Of a DNA stretch of 64,000 nucleotides, positions 1 through 10,044 are shown piece after piece. The notes beneath the pieces were generated by a model. That model was not told the origin of the DNA and searched no databases. It worked only from the letters and a program-made list of their open reading frames with translations. This DNA is from Aurantiacibacter sp. MUD11 (GTDB lineage Bacteria > Pseudomonadota > Alphaproteobacteria > Sphingomonadales > Sphingomonadaceae). The position numbers and the translations under genes were made by a program. The stretch is taken from NCBI RefSeq assembly GCF_026967575.1, contig NZ_CP114054.1:2170001-2234000 (forward strand), written 5' to 3'. Every line of letters starts with the position of its first letter. Position 1 is the stretch's first letter.

Positions 1-47
1 ATCGTTGCTTTCGTGATTCCCGTAAATGACTGCTTTGCTTGAGTTTG

Positions 48-61
48 TTGATCCTAATCAA
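48..61. promoter_or_regulatory. Inverted repeat upstream of the autotransporter-OmpA gene
   Basis: TTGAT-CCTA-ATCAA is a perfect 5-bp dyad about 80 bases before the start codon at 142, in a locally AT-rich stretch. It could be an operator, or part of the promoter. Seen in sequence only; no regulator can be assigned. Confidence 0.3.
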
Positions 62-141
62 TGTTAGTAACGTCCGTGACGGTCAAATAGCCCTGCCTAA
101 TGTGCGGAGTCTCGCACGCGGAAGACAGGGAAGGAACTCAC

Positions 142-3100
142 ATGAAGACCCGGATTCGATCGACCTTGACGACAAGCGCTTCGGTGCTGTCGTTGTGCAT
201 CGCCAGTACGGCGCTGGCCAACGGGGGAACGCAGACCGTCGTGCCCGGTGAAGACCTTCCCGCCGATGCCACGCTGGAAGCCGGGGAGACGTTGGAGACC
301 GGTGTCACGACCACCGGATCGCCTTCCGCCGAGTCCTTCGTGATCGATGTACCCAGTGGCACCTTCACCCAGCACCTGATGGTCGAGGACGAGGATCACG
401 ATCACACTGTCACGGTGCAGGCGCTCGAGCCCCCGCTTTCCCTCAGCCTGGTCAATGACGGCACGCTCAGCATCATTGCCGACTCCACCGCGGTCTCGGG
501 CGAGGGGACTCCGGCTTCGGCGGTCGCCTATGTCGAAGATGCGGTAAGCCAGATCCTGACCGCACCCGAAGCCGACCTTGATATCTATCTTGCCAACAAC
601 GGTTCGCTCACGGTCGGTGCCCTGGCCTTGGCGCAGGGCAATGACGGGCAGTCGGCCACTGCCAATGCCGAGGTCGACGGCGCCTTGCACCAGGAAGCCA
701 CGGTCGAGGGCGGCGGCAACGGTACCGCACAGGTGACCGGGGTAAACACCGGCACGTTCGAAACCTTTGCCGATGCCACGGCTACCGCCGACGGCGAAGC
801 AGTTGCCACCGCCGATGTGCGGGAAGCGCTGTTCATGCGCGCGCAGGCCAATGGTGCCGGCGATGGTGCGGTCAGCACCGACTACAGCAATTCGGGCAGC
901 GTGACGGCCTGGAGCAGTGCGCTGGCTACCAGCAACGATGCCGATGCCTATGCCCAGGCTACCACGGGCGGCGGCGAGCACGGCCTCGTGCATGTCCGCG
1001 GGGCCGCCAACGGCGTCGGCCTCGATTCGGCCGATGTCACCTTCACCAACGAGAGCGGCGGCACGTTCGACGCGATGGCCACTGCCGTGGCCACTGCGCC
1101 GGGCTTTGCCGAAGCCTTCGCCATTGGCGGCGATGCCTTCTCCGGCGAGCACGACGAAAAGGGTGGCGGCATCGTCATGAAAGCCCAGGCCAGCGGTCAG
1201 GACGACGGCACGATGACGGTCACGCTGGTCAATGACGGCGCGATGTCCTTCGCCTACAATTCGACGGCCACGTCCACCGGCATCCCGGTGCCGGATGACA
1301 CCGCGACAACGCAGGATGTGATCCCGGACAATAGCGGTGCCCTGGCGGTCAGCTACGCCAATGGCGCGATCCACCAGATCGTCGAGGCCGGCGGACCGGA
1401 AAGCTTCATCGGCCGCACCGGCGTTGCCAGCATCGACAACGGCGGCAGCCTGAGCTTCAACGCCTCTGCCACCGCCACCTCTGTCGCCTTCAGCGAGGCC
1501 GTTGCCTTTATCGGCGGCGCCGTCGTGCAGCAGGGCGAGATCAGCGGAGAAGCGACGCTCGACTTCGGCAACACCGGCGATTTCTCCGTCGGCACCAATG
1601 CCGTTGCGGATGGTGCGGTCGGCCTCGCCTATGCCGAAGCCATCGGCGTGGTGCAGGAAATGATCGCCACGGTCGGGGCCAATTCGGTCTTCGGCAACGG
1701 CGGTGATTTCGCCGTCGATGCAACGGCAACTGCGACCGGCACCGAGGGTGCCTTTGCCGGCGCCGAAGCCATCGGCTTTACCGCGACTGCCGAACCGCTG
1801 GCGATTTCCGCCGACAATTCGGGAACCTTCACCGTAACTTCGACTGCCACGTCGGATGGCTTTGCCGAGGCATTCGCCGGCGGTCTCGGCTTCTTCGCCG
1901 ACATCGACCCGACGCAGCTGCCGCCCGATGAGGGTTCCGGCCACGGCGGTGGCCACGGCGGCGGCGGCGGCCAGGGCGGCGGTGGCGGCGAAGGCCATGA
2001 CGGCGATGAGCCTGACGATCCGTGGGAAGCCTGGACCAACGCCCTGTCCGGCACCGTCGTCAACAGCGGCACGATCGACGTGACCGCGACCGCCACCGGC
2101 GGAGACCTGGCCGGCGGCATGGTGATGACCACGCAGGACGTTGGCGAGCCCAACGCCTTCGCAGAAGCCATCGGCCTCTATTTCGTCTCGGTGTCGAACA
2201 ACGTCGCGCTCACCAACTCGGGCACGATCAGCGTGTCGGCGGTGACCGATGGCGGCGTCTCCGAGGCGACCGGCATCCTTGTCGAAACCTTCGAGGACTC
2301 GCCGCTGGTACCGGGTGAGATGGACCTGATGTCGATCACCAGCGATGGTGGCACCATCATCGCTCGCGAGAGCGTGGATGGCGGGGCGACCTGGCAGCAC
2401 GGTACGGCGATCGACGTGCAGGACGCACCGGTTCCCGTCGCGCTCGCCTTCTCCGGTAGCAGCCACGTCTATGGCGACATCCTGCTGAGCGACGACGATA
2501 CGATCACCGTTGCCGGTGGCACGCTGTTCCTCGACGGCACGGTGAACCCGCCGGAAGAAACCAACGGCGTCGACTTCGACACCATCACGGCCAGCATCGA
2601 TCGCGACATTATCGCTGCGGCCGGTCCGGTCGGACCACTGGTGGGCAGCCTGTCGGTTGCCAGCGACGGTACGCTGCACCTGGCAGACCAGCCGAACAAC
2701 AACCCGTCCTACAGCGGCCCGTCGTCGGTCAACGTCGACAGCTTCTCCATCGCGAGCGGCGGTACGCTGGCCCTGCAGCTGCCCAGCTCCACGATGGCGG
2801 CGGACGCTGAGGTGGCATACCCCTATGTCAACGCCAACACGGCCGACATCGACGGGGCGAACCTGGTCCTCGACGTGAATACGCCGAACGGCCTGTTCGA
2901 TGATCTCTATGTCTTCAACGACATCATCGACGCAGTGTCGCTGTCGGGTGCCTTCGCTTCGGTGACGACGGATACCGGCTCGATCTTCCTCGATCCGGCG
3001 GTCACCTATGACGATGCCGACAATGTCGACCTGTCGCTGACGCGGATCCCCTTCGGTGACTCCGGCTTCGGGCTGAACCCGAACCAGCAGTCGGCCGCCA

Positions 3101-4632
3101 ACGGCATCGAGGGCGTCTACTCCCCCATGCTGACCGGTGACTTCGCTGACATGCTGGCCGAGATGTTCCTGATGAGCGATGTCGGCACCTACGGCTCGGC
3201 ACTCAGCAGCATCCACGGGGCGCAATATGCGACCTACCTCCAGTCGCTCGGCTGGATGGGTGCCCGCTTCAACGGCCTGTTGTCCGACATGGGCGGCTGC
3301 GCCGCGCTGGAACTGGCCGACGGCACGCTGTCCTGCCGCCGCGATAGCAGCGTCGGCATCTGGGCGACCGCCAACTATGCCAAGGAGGACATCGACACCG
3401 ATCCGGCACAGGATGCGACTGGCCTGAATGGCGAGCAGCTCTACATCGCTGGTGGTTTCGACTTCACCGTCGGTGAGCACGGCGTGATCGGCCTGGGCGG
3501 TGGTTACGTCCAGAACGAGGCCGAGTTCGACCTGTGGGGCGGACAGCTGGATGCGGACGGTTTCCAGGTCGGCGGTTATGCTGCCTACGATCCGGGCACC
3601 TTCTACCTCCGCGGTGCGGTCAGCTATTCCGAGCTGAGCGGCGATGCCACCCGCACGATCGTGGTGGGCAACATCACCGGTGCGGCCGTCGCGCAGCCCG
3701 ATGCCAACATCTGGGCCGCCGGCGCGGAGATCGGCTATCGCCTGCCGCTGGGTGAGGCAACGCTCACGCCCTATGCCGCGCTCGACTATGTCTCGGCCGA
3801 GCTGGAAGGCTTCACGGAAAGCGGCCCGACCGGCGGCAACCTCGTCGTCTATGATGCCGAGGACGACTATGCCACCGGTGAGGTCGGCCTGAAGCTGGGC
3901 CTGCCGATGGGCGACTTCTTCCCCGAAGCGCGCGTCGGCTGGCGTCACCAGTTCGAGGATGCCCCGACCAGCTTCCTCGCCTCCTACGCCGCGCAGCCGG
4001 GGTCGACCTTCTCGATCCTTGGCCCGCAGCGTGACGAGGATGCCATCACCGCGGGGCTGGGCCTTGCCTTCGGGCTGGGCGAGAATGCCTCGCTGCGCCT
4101 CGATTACGAGGGCTGGATCGGCGACCAGCACCAGGTGCACTCGGGCGGGCTGACGCTGCGGATCGGCTTTGGTGGCGAGGAGCCGGCTCCCCCGCCGCCG
4201 CCCCCGCCGCCTCCGCCTCCGCCGCCTCCGCCTCCCCCGCCGCCGCCCCCGCCGCCGCCGCCTCCCCCGCCGGCACCGGTGTGCGAGCAGGGTCCCTACA
4301 TCGTGTTCTTCGATTGGGATAAGTCGGACATCACGCCGGAAGCAGCCACGGTGCTGAACAGCGCGATCACGGCCTATGGCGACTGCGGTACCGCTGCCAT
4401 CATGCTGGCCGGTCACACCGACCGTTCGGGCAGCGAGGAGTACAACATGGGCCTGGCGGCACGCCGCAACGCCTCGGTGCAGGACTACCTCACCGCACGT
4501 GGCGTCCCGGCAGCCCGCATCTCCACCGAGGCTTTCGGCGAGAGCATGCCCCGCGTGCCGACCGCCGACGGTGTGCGCGAACTGCAGAACCGCCGTGTCG
4601 AGATCACCTACGGCCCGGGATCGGGCATGTAA
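142..4632 (+). CDS. Autotransporter-like surface protein with C-terminal OmpA peptidoglycan-binding domain
   Basis: Predicted outer-membrane surface protein of 1496 residues. The ATG at 142 is chosen because AAGGAA lies 6-11 bases before it and a signal peptide follows (about residues 1-26, ending ALA). Residues about 30-1060 form a low-complexity passenger of recurring Asn-(S/G)-Gly strands and Ala/Thr-rich segments typical of beta-helix autotransporters, interrupted by a Gly/His-rich linker near residue 600-620. Residues about 1070-1347 resemble the autotransporter beta-barrel, whose last strand ends LRIGF. Unusually, the protein does not stop there: 28 consecutive prolines (residues 1350-1377) lead into an OmpA_C domain (about 1383-1496) with FFDWDKSDIT and GHTDRSGSEEYN, carrying the Asp and Arg that contact diaminopimelate in this family. 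I infer a surface passenger whose barrel is tethered to peptidoglycan. A strong terminator follows. The ligand or role of the passenger is unknown. Confidence 0.85.
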   Translation: MKTRIRSTLTTSASVLSLCIASTALANGGTQTVVPGEDLPADATLEAGETLETGVTTTGSPSAESFVIDVPSGTFTQHLMVEDEDHDHTVTVQALEPPLSLSLVNDGTLSIIADSTAVSGEGTPASAVAYVEDAVSQILTAPEADLDIYLANNGSLTVGALALAQGNDGQSATANAEVDGALHQEATVEGGGNGTAQVTGVNTGTFETFADATATADGEAVATADVREALFMRAQANGAGDGAVSTDYSNSGSVTAWSSALATSNDADAYAQATTGGGEHGLVHVRGAANGVGLDSADVTFTNESGGTFDAMATAVATAPGFAEAFAIGGDAFSGEHDEKGGGIVMKAQASGQDDGTMTVTLVNDGAMSFAYNSTATSTGIPVPDDTATTQDVIPDNSGALAVSYANGAIHQIVEAGGPESFIGRTGVASIDNGGSLSFNASATATSVAFSEAVAFIGGAVVQQGEISGEATLDFGNTGDFSVGTNAVADGAVGLAYAEAIGVVQEMIATVGANSVFGNGGDFAVDATATATGTEGAFAGAEAIGFTATAEPLAISADNSGTFTVTSTATSDGFAEAFAGGLGFFADIDPTQLPPDEGSGHGGGHGGGGGQGGGGGEGHDGDEPDDPWEAWTNALSGTVVNSGTIDVTATATGGDLAGGMVMTTQDVGEPNAFAEAIGLYFVSVSNNVALTNSGTISVSAVTDGGVSEATGILVETFEDSPLVPGEMDLMSITSDGGTIIARESVDGGATWQHGTAIDVQDAPVPVALAFSGSSHVYGDILLSDDDTITVAGGTLFLDGTVNPPEETNGVDFDTITASIDRDIIAAAGPVGPLVGSLSVASDGTLHLADQPNNNPSYSGPSSVNVDSFSIASGGTLALQLPSSTMAADAEVAYPYVNANTADIDGANLVLDVNTPNGLFDDLYVFNDIIDAVSLSGAFASVTTDTGSIFLDPAVTYDDADNVDLSLTRIPFGDSGFGLNPNQQSAANGIEGVYSPMLTGDFADMLAEMFLMSDVGTYGSALSSIHGAQYATYLQSLGWMGARFNGLLSDMGGCAALELADGTLSCRRDSSVGIWATANYAKEDIDTDPAQDATGLNGEQLYIAGGFDFTVGEHGVIGLGGGYVQNEAEFDLWGGQLDADGFQVGGYAAYDPGTFYLRGAVSYSELSGDATRTIVVGNITGAAVAQPDANIWAAGAEIGYRLPLGEATLTPYAALDYVSAELEGFTESGPTGGNLVVYDAEDDYATGEVGLKLGLPMGDFFPEARVGWRHQFEDAPTSFLASYAAQPGSTFSILGPQRDEDAITAGLGLAFGLGENASLRLDYEGWIGDQHQVHSGGLTLRIGFGGEEPAPPPPPPPPPPPPPPPPPPPPPPPPPPPPAPVCEQGPYIVFFDWDKSDITPEAATVLNSAITAYGDCGTAAIMLAGHTDRSGSEEYNMGLAARRNASVQDYLTARGVPAARISTEAFGESMPRVPTADGVRELQNRRVEITYGPGSGM
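4189..4272 (+). repeat. Run of 28 proline codons
   Basis: Twenty-eight consecutive CCN codons encode residues 1350-1377 of the autotransporter-OmpA protein and join the barrel to the OmpA domain. The mixed use of CCC, CCG and CCT reduces slippage compared with a pure repeat. A polyproline II rod of this length could reach from the outer membrane to the cell wall (inference). Confidence 0.9.
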
Positions 4633-4657
4633 GCGCTCTCAGCACGCGCCAAGATGG

Positions 4658-4690
4658 AAGGGCCGGGAGCGATCCCGGCCCTTTTGCTTT
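4658..4690 (+). terminator. Rho-independent terminator after the autotransporter-OmpA gene
   Basis: A perfect 11-bp stem (AAGGGCCGGGA at 4658-4668 with TCCCGGCCCTT at 4673-4683) with a GCGA tetraloop is followed by a T-rich run. Confidence 0.85.
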
Positions 4691-4736
4691 CGGAACCTGG
4701 CCCGGCTCTTGCGGGTTTATCGAGCAAAGGAGATAC

Positions 4737-4958
4737 ATGATGATTGGCAAGCTAATCGGCGCCGGTGTTGGCGCTGCGCTCAGCAAGGAAACCCGCAAGT
4801 TCGGCGGTGCGACCGGAGCCGTACTCGGGGCGCTCGCCGTGCCTGTGGTCAGCCGCCTGCGCCTACCCGTGTTGCTGGCACTGGCCGGTGGTGGCTACCT
4901 GGCGAAGAAGCTGTCGGACAAGGGCAAGGCCCCGGAAGACCCCTCCGCAAGCACCTGA
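4737..4958 (+). CDS. Small hypothetical membrane-associated protein
   Basis: A 73-residue protein that I do not recognise. The ATG at 4737 has a good AAAGGAG site at 4725-4731. The N-terminal half is Gly/Ala-rich with GxGxGxA spacing (residues 6-14), and residues about 22-56 alternate hydrophobic stretches with a few basic residues, suggesting one or two short membrane-inserted segments. The C-terminus is hydrophilic (KKLSDKGKAPEDPSAST). It sits alone between two terminators, so it is probably transcribed on its own. Function unknown. Confidence 0.6.
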   Translation: MMIGKLIGAGVGAALSKETRKFGGATGAVLGALAVPVVSRLRLPVLLALAGGGYLAKKLSDKGKAPEDPSAST

Positions 4959-4983
4959 CACGGGCCAGAAATTCGCAAATGTG

Positions 4984-5013
4984 AAGAGCAGTCCATAAAG
5001 GGCTGCTCTTTGC
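4984..5013 (+). terminator. Terminator after the small membrane protein gene
   Basis: AAGAGCAG (4984-4991) pairs with CTGCTCTT (5003-5010) across an 11-base loop and is followed by a short T-containing tail. It separates the small gene from the Tat-exported SnoaL-like gene. Confidence 0.65.
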
Positions 5014-5074
5014 ATCTGGGCGCTGGACTCGCAGCCCATTCGACCTAGTCTCCCTGCCCGAGGGGAGAGACATC

Positions 5075-6931
5075 ATGAAAGTTGCACGCCGTTCTTTGCT
5101 GGTGGGCGGGGCCGCCGCCGCTGCCGGAGCCGTCACCGGTCCGGCCATGGCGCAGGGTTCCGCCAGCTCGTCTGCCGAGCCCTGGGTGGAGGAGACGCCC
5201 ATCGTCGCTACGCGCGAGCAGCTCGAAGCGATCTGCGATGCTTATTGCGCGGCGCTGGTGGCGGGCGATCCCGCACGCGCACCGTTCCACCCCGAGTGCA
5301 TCTTTGCCGAGAACGACCAGGTGCTGCCGTTGGGCGAGGCCGCGTGGAAGACGACCACGCGTTTCGGCAGCTACAAGCACTACTACGCCGATCCGCAGCA
5401 TGGCGAAGTGGGGCTGGTCGCGAACAGCTACGAACAAGGTGGCGGCTGCGTCTTCGTGCTGCGGCTGAAGGTGGACGCGGACCACCGCATCACCGAGGCT
5501 GAACAGTTCATCGCCCGTGATCCCAACGGTGCCGCCGCCTACGAACGGCTGGGCGCGCCCGACCCGGTCTGGCTGGAGCCGATCCCGCCTGCCCAGCGGC
5601 AGAGCCACGAGGCACTGCAGGCGGTCAGCTGGATGTATTTCCAGGCCCTGGAGCGCAACGACGGCGCAGGCGTCTACCCTTTCCGCCCCGATTGCGAGCG
5701 GATCGAACATGCCCGCCCCACAGTGGCCCAGCCACAAGTGGAGAATTACGGCCATTCCGATGCCACCACCCGCTTCATCACGCTGGAGGCCAAGGCGCAG
5801 TACGAGCTGGGACTGATGGCCTTCGTCACCAAGATCCGCGACCGCAAGACGCTGGTGGTGGACGTGGAGCGCGGCGCGGTGCTGGGCAGCGGCTTCTACG
5901 ATTTCGACGGCGCGCTGGAGACGATCAACTTCGACGACGGCACCGTGTGGGACTTGCCGCCCTACTTCCGCACGCCGCGCAGCCACCATGCGAACGAAGG
6001 CTTCAAGATCATCAACGGCAGCTTCCGCTATGTCGAGATGACCTTCATCGAAGTGCCTTTCGGCACCCGGCACGTCTTCCCCGGCAGCAGCATGACGGTC
6101 AGCCTCGACTACACGCCGGCCAAGCCCGCTGCGCAGCCGGCACGCGTGGCCACCCCGGCAGAGCACGACGCGCTGACCGACCGGATTGTCGACGCCATGG
6201 CGCGCAACTGCCCTTGCGACCTGCCGCTGGCGCATGATGCGCGTTACACCGAGAACGGCGTTCCGGTGAAACTTGGCACCGGCAACTGGTGGACCTTCGA
6301 CGGCAAGCGCGACTGGCAGGTGCACCTTGCCGATCCGGCAAGCGGGCAAGGCGGCTGGATGGGCGCGATCGACGAGCGCGGCCTGTTCGCGCAGATGGCG
6401 CTGCGCTGGAAGATGGTCGATGGCCTCATCACCGAGCTGGAAACGGTGACGGGCCGCCCGCAGGCACCCTCGCAAGGGCGCGACCTTGCGGAGGCGACCT
6501 ACACCATGTTCTGGCCGCCGCTGGTGCGCGACGTTCTGGCCGAGGGCTACACCGGCACGCCCGACGTGTTCCGCGCGCCGACCCCGGCCGACCGGCTGGC
6601 GCTGGAAAGCGCGGTGCGCGACATGGAAGCGACCGGCAATGACCGGGTGAACGGCCATGCGGTGGACGACCTTGCCGCCCTGCATGCAGGCCTAGTCTAT
6701 GGCGGGATGCGCCCGTGGCTGGTGGACGAGGCGCGCGGCCTCGGCCTCGGCCTGTCGCTGTGGTCTAATTCGGGCGTGGGCAGCTTTGCCGAAGAGCACC
6801 GCCACCCGCGCTCCTCACCCTGGACGGACCTGCACGCCCGGCTGGTGAAGCTGGCGCACGGCAACGCTGCGACGTCGGAGGAACTGGTGGTGCGCGTCCC
6901 CTTTGGTCAGGGAAGCGGTTGGGACGGTTGA
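5075..6931 (+). CDS. Tat-exported SnoaL/NTF2-like protein of unknown function
   Basis: A 618-residue protein with a twin-arginine signal (ARRSLLVGG at residues 4-12, cleavage probably after AMA near residue 26), so it is exported folded. I see no named catalytic motif. Residues about 45-155 and about 350-470 both look like SnoaL/NTF2-type cone folds: helical openings with aromatic and acidic residues, then strands with WKMVDGLITELETV. The protein may therefore be a fusion of two or three such modules. The start at 5075 follows GGGGAGAGA at 5062-5070. The ribosome site lies in the 3' arm of a short potential hairpin (CTCCC at 5050-5054 with GGGAG at 5063-5067). It stands alone upstream of trxB. 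Possible roles are periplasmic binding or cofactor-less chemistry; neither can be decided from sequence. Confidence 0.7.
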   Translation: MKVARRSLLVGGAAAAAGAVTGPAMAQGSASSSAEPWVEETPIVATREQLEAICDAYCAALVAGDPARAPFHPECIFAENDQVLPLGEAAWKTTTRFGSYKHYYADPQHGEVGLVANSYEQGGGCVFVLRLKVDADHRITEAEQFIARDPNGAAAYERLGAPDPVWLEPIPPAQRQSHEALQAVSWMYFQALERNDGAGVYPFRPDCERIEHARPTVAQPQVENYGHSDATTRFITLEAKAQYELGLMAFVTKIRDRKTLVVDVERGAVLGSGFYDFDGALETINFDDGTVWDLPPYFRTPRSHHANEGFKIINGSFRYVEMTFIEVPFGTRHVFPGSSMTVSLDYTPAKPAAQPARVATPAEHDALTDRIVDAMARNCPCDLPLAHDARYTENGVPVKLGTGNWWTFDGKRDWQVHLADPASGQGGWMGAIDERGLFAQMALRWKMVDGLITELETVTGRPQAPSQGRDLAEATYTMFWPPLVRDVLAEGYTGTPDVFRAPTPADRLALESAVRDMEATGNDRVNGHAVDDLAALHAGLVYGGMRPWLVDEARGLGLGLSLWSNSGVGSFAEEHRHPRSSPWTDLHARLVKLAHGNAATSEELVVRVPFGQGSGWDG

Positions 6932-7007
6932 GAAGCCAGCGGCTTCGCTTGAACCGAATCGGCGGGGTTCCTAACTCGGTCGCTCCACCAGCGAATCGAG
7001 ACGTTAC

Positions 7008-7979
7008 ATGACCACCCATCGCACCCGCATGCTCATCATCGGCTCCGGCCCTGCCGGCTATTCCGCCGCCATCTATGGCGCGCGCGCGGGGATGGAGCCC
7101 ATCGTCGTGCAGGGCCTGCAACCCGGCGGCCAGCTGACCATCACCACCGATGTCGAGAACTATCCCGGCTTTGCCGACGTGATCCAGGGCCCGTGGCTGA
7201 TGGAACAGATGCAGAAGCAGGCCGAACATGTCGGCACGCGCATGATGTGGGACACCATCGTCGAGGTGGACCTCGAGGGCGGCAGCCCCTTCCGCGCCGT
7301 GGGTGACAGCGGTGACGAATACATCGGCGACGTGCTGGTGATCGCCACGGGCGCGCAGGCCAAGTGGCTGGGCGTGCCCGGCGAACAGGAACTGGGCGGC
7401 AAGGGCGTTTCAGCCTGCGCCACCTGCGACGGGTTCTTCTATCGCGGCAAGAAGGTGGCCGTGATCGGCGGCGGCAATACCGCCGTGGAAGAGGCGCTCT
7501 ACCTTACCAACCATTCCGACGACGTGACCTTGATCCACCGCCGCGACGAGCTACGCAGCGAGAAGATCCTACAGGATCGCCTGTTCGCCAACGAGAAGAT
7601 CACGCCGCTCTGGAACAAGACCGTCGAGCGCTTCGTGGCGGGCGAGGACGGCAAGCTGCACCACCTCGAGCTGGTCGATACCGTCACCGGCGAGAAGTCG
7701 ACGCTGGAGTGCGACGGGGCCTTCGTTGCCATCGGCCACGCCCCGGCGACCGAGCTGTTCAAGGGCAAGCTGGAGATGGATGCGGGCGGCTACCTGGTGG
7801 TCGAACCCGGCACGCCCAAGACTGCCATCCCCGGCGTCTTTGCCTGCGGCGACGTGATGGACCACACCTATCGCCAGGCGGTGACGGCGGCGGGCACCGG
7901 CTGCATGGCCGCGCTGGATGCCGAACGCTTCCTTGCGACGCTGGAACACGCCGCCAAGGAAACCGCCGCGGCGGAGTAG
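7008..7979 (+). CDS. trxB: Thioredoxin-disulfide reductase
   Basis: Cytoplasmic FAD/NADPH enzyme of 323 residues that reduces thioredoxin. It shows the FAD-binding GSGPAGYSAA motif at residues 12-21, the redox-active CATC at 137-140, the NADPH-binding GGGNTAVEEA motif, and the C-terminal FACGDVMDHTYRQAVTAAG FAD signature. The length is typical of low-molecular-weight TrxB. It converges with tyrA on the opposite strand with only three bases between the stops. No thioredoxin gene is adjacent. Confidence 0.96.
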   Translation: MTTHRTRMLIIGSGPAGYSAAIYGARAGMEPIVVQGLQPGGQLTITTDVENYPGFADVIQGPWLMEQMQKQAEHVGTRMMWDTIVEVDLEGGSPFRAVGDSGDEYIGDVLVIATGAQAKWLGVPGEQELGGKGVSACATCDGFFYRGKKVAVIGGGNTAVEEALYLTNHSDDVTLIHRRDELRSEKILQDRLFANEKITPLWNKTVERFVAGEDGKLHHLELVDTVTGEKSTLECDGAFVAIGHAPATELFKGKLEMDAGGYLVVEPGTPKTAIPGVFACGDVMDHTYRQAVTAAGTGCMAALDAERFLATLEHAAKETAAAE

Positions 7980-7982
7980 TTC

Positions 7983-8891
7983 TTACTCGTGATCGTGGCG
8001 GCCGAAGTCCGGCCGTGCGTCGTCCTGGCCTTGCTCGACGATCCGGCGACGGATCGCGCGGGTCTTGCTGAACAGGTCGAACATGGTTTCGCCGTCTCCC
8101 GCGCGAATGGCTTCGCGCATCAGGGCGAGGTCCGACAGGAAGCGGTCCATCATTTCCAGCACCGCCTCGCGATTGTTGAGGAAGACATCGCGCCACATGG
8201 TTGGGTCTGATGCGGCAATGCGGGTGAAATCGCGGAAGCCGCCGGCAGAGTACTTGATCACCTCGCCCCGCGTCACCTCTTCCAGGTCGCTGGCGGTGCC
8301 GACGATGGTGTAGGCGATCAGGTGGGGGATGTGGCTGGTAACGGCCAGTACCAGGTCATGGTGCTCGGCATCCATGATCTCGACGGTCGAGCCCAGCGCT
8401 TCCCAGAACGCGGAGAGTGCCTCCACCTTGTCGGCGGGCGCGTCCTCCGACGGTGTGATGATGCACCAGCGGTGGTGGAACAGCGTGGCGAAGCCTGCTT
8501 CCGGACCAGATTGCTCCGTCCCCGCGACGGGGTGGGCGGGGATGATCGTGTGACGTGGCAGGGCCGCGGCCAGCCCGCGCGACACGGTCAGCTTGGATGA
8601 GCCGACGTCGCTGATGACCACGTTTTCCCCCAGGCCCGGAGCGACGGCCGCCGCCGCGGAGCCCATGGCGCCGACCGGCACGCAGAGGATGACGAGGTCG
8701 GCCCCGCGCACGGCATCGGCGGCGTTTTCGCTGACCGTGCCGACCAGACCCAGCTCGCGGGCCTTGTCGCGCACTTCGGGATCGGCATCGAAGCCGCTGG
8801 TGGCGACCCCGGGCAGGTGTTCCTGCACGGCGAGGCCGATCGAACCGCCCAGGAGGCCGAGGCCGATGATGGCGACGTGGTTGAAGCTCAT
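7983..8891 (-). CDS. tyrA: Prephenate/arogenate dehydrogenase
   Basis: Tyrosine biosynthesis enzyme of 302 residues oxidising prephenate and/or arogenate with NAD(P)+. The N-terminal Rossmann motif GLGLLGGS, the central [10 protein letters not shown] and the helical C-terminal domain are characteristic of TyrA/TyrC. There is no chorismate mutase or ACT domain, as is usual in alphaproteobacteria. I start it at 8891 rather than the longer frame, because that ATG overlaps the hisC stop as ATGA, which indicates translational coupling. Pairing with an HisC-type aminotransferase fits a shared role in aromatic amino acid synthesis. Confidence 0.93.
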   Translation of the reverse strand: MSFNHVAIIGLGLLGGSIGLAVQEHLPGVATSGFDADPEVRDKARELGLVGTVSENAADAVRGADLVILCVPVGAMGSAAAAVAPGLGENVVISDVGSSKLTVSRGLAAALPRHTIIPAHPVAGTEQSGPEAGFATLFHHRWCIITPSEDAPADKVEALSAFWEALGSTVEIMDAEHHDLVLAVTSHIPHLIAYTIVGTASDLEEVTRGEVIKYSAGGFRDFTRIAASDPTMWRDVFLNNREAVLEMMDRFLSDLALMREAIRAGDGETMFDLFSKTRAIRRRIVEQGQDDARPDFGRHDHE

Positions 8892-10003
8892 TGTGCCGCC
8901 TCGCACAGCTGGCGCAGCACGCTGGCGACTTCGTCCATCTGCGCGTCGGTGCCGATGGTGATGCGCAGCGCCTGCGGCAGGCCCTGTCCCGGCAGGTGGC
9001 GCACGGCATAGCCGGCATCGGCGATGGCGGCCTGCGCCGCCTCGGCGCTTACGCCACCTTCGAACAGCACCAGCACGAAATTGGTCTCGCTCGGCACGAC
9101 CGAGAGGCCGTGGTTGCCCAGCGCCTCCACCGCCGCGACGAAGGCGGCGCGGGCCCTGGCATTGTGCTCGCGGCTACGCTCCACGAAGTCCTGGTCCGCC
9201 AGTGCCGCGACGGCAGCGCGCTGGCCGCTGCCGGTGACGTTGAAGGGGCCCCGGATGCGGTTCAGGGCGTCGACAAGGTGCGGCGCGCCGGTCGCCCAGC
9301 CGATCCGTTCGCCGGCAAGGCCGTAGATCTTGGAGAAGGTGCGGGTGACCAGCACGTTCTCGGCGCTCGCCGCCAGCTCCATCCCGCCATCGTCCATCCC
9401 CGGCGCGACATATTCGGCATAGGCCTGATCCAGCACGAGCAGCACATGCGGCGGCAGGCCCGCATGCAGGCGCTCAACTTCGGCGCGCGGCATGTAGGTG
9501 CCGGTGGGATTGTTCGGATTGGCGAGGAAGACAACCTTGGTGGTCTCGTCCACCAGCTTCAGCAGGGCATCCACATCGGTGCCGTAATCGGCGTCCGGCG
9601 CAACGACCACCTCCGCCCCGCAGCGGCGCGTGGCGATGTCGTAGACGGAAAATCCGTAGCGCACGTGGATGATGCTGTCGCCCGGCCCGGCGAAGGCCTG
9701 CGCGGCGAGGTTCAGCAGTTCGTCCGATCCGGTGCCGCAGACAATGCGTGCAGGGTCGATTCCGTGCAGCTCGCCAAGGGCGGCGCGCAGCTGCGTCGAG
9801 TCCGGGTCGGGGTAGAATTGCGGCTGGCCCGTGCCCTCCAGCGCCGCCAGCGCCTGCGGCGATGTGCCCAGCGGGTTTTCGTTGGCGGACAGCTTCACCA
9901 GCGGCTTGCCATCCGCTGCCTTTGCCTTGCCAGGCACATAGGCATGGATTGCAGCCACATAGGGCTTCATCACGGGGCGGTCGGAGGCGCTTTCCTTGGT
10001 CAC
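8888..10003 (-). CDS. hisC: Histidinol-phosphate / aromatic aminotransferase
   Basis: PLP-dependent class I/II aminotransferase of 371 residues. The pyridoxal lysine lies in [11 protein letters not shown], and the conserved [17 protein letters not shown] and PNNPTGTY motifs are present. HisC converts imidazole-acetol phosphate to histidinol phosphate. In this family, copies next to tyrA often also transaminate phenylpyruvate or 4-hydroxyphenylpyruvate, so the substrate could be aromatic here (inference). The frame opens with GTG at 10003; an in-frame ATG at 9970 ([14 protein letters not shown]) is an alternative start. It overlaps tyrA by four bases and is divergent from metX. Confidence 0.9.
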   Translation of the reverse strand: MTKESASDRPVMKPYVAAIHAYVPGKAKAADGKPLVKLSANENPLGTSPQALAALEGTGQPQFYPDPDSTQLRAALGELHGIDPARIVCGTGSDELLNLAAQAFAGPGDSIIHVRYGFSVYDIATRRCGAEVVVAPDADYGTDVDALLKLVDETTKVVFLANPNNPTGTYMPRAEVERLHAGLPPHVLLVLDQAYAEYVAPGMDDGGMELAASAENVLVTRTFSKIYGLAGERIGWATGAPHLVDALNRIRGPFNVTGSGQRAAVAALADQDFVERSREHNARARAAFVAAVEALGNHGLSVVPSETNFVLVLFEGGVSAEAAQAAIADAGYAVRHLPGQGLPQALRITIGTDAQMDEVASVLRQLCEAAQ

Positions 10004-10044
10004 GGAAAGGGCGCATAGCGGCCCTTAACGACGATTGACAGCCT

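Noticed and set aside
97..4416. A 1439-codon open frame antisense to the autotransporter-OmpA gene
   Set aside because: It is Arg/Gly/His/Asp-rich with no domain, and arises because the repetitive GC-rich sense gene rarely places stops in this frame. The sense gene has signal peptide, ribosome site, domains and terminator.
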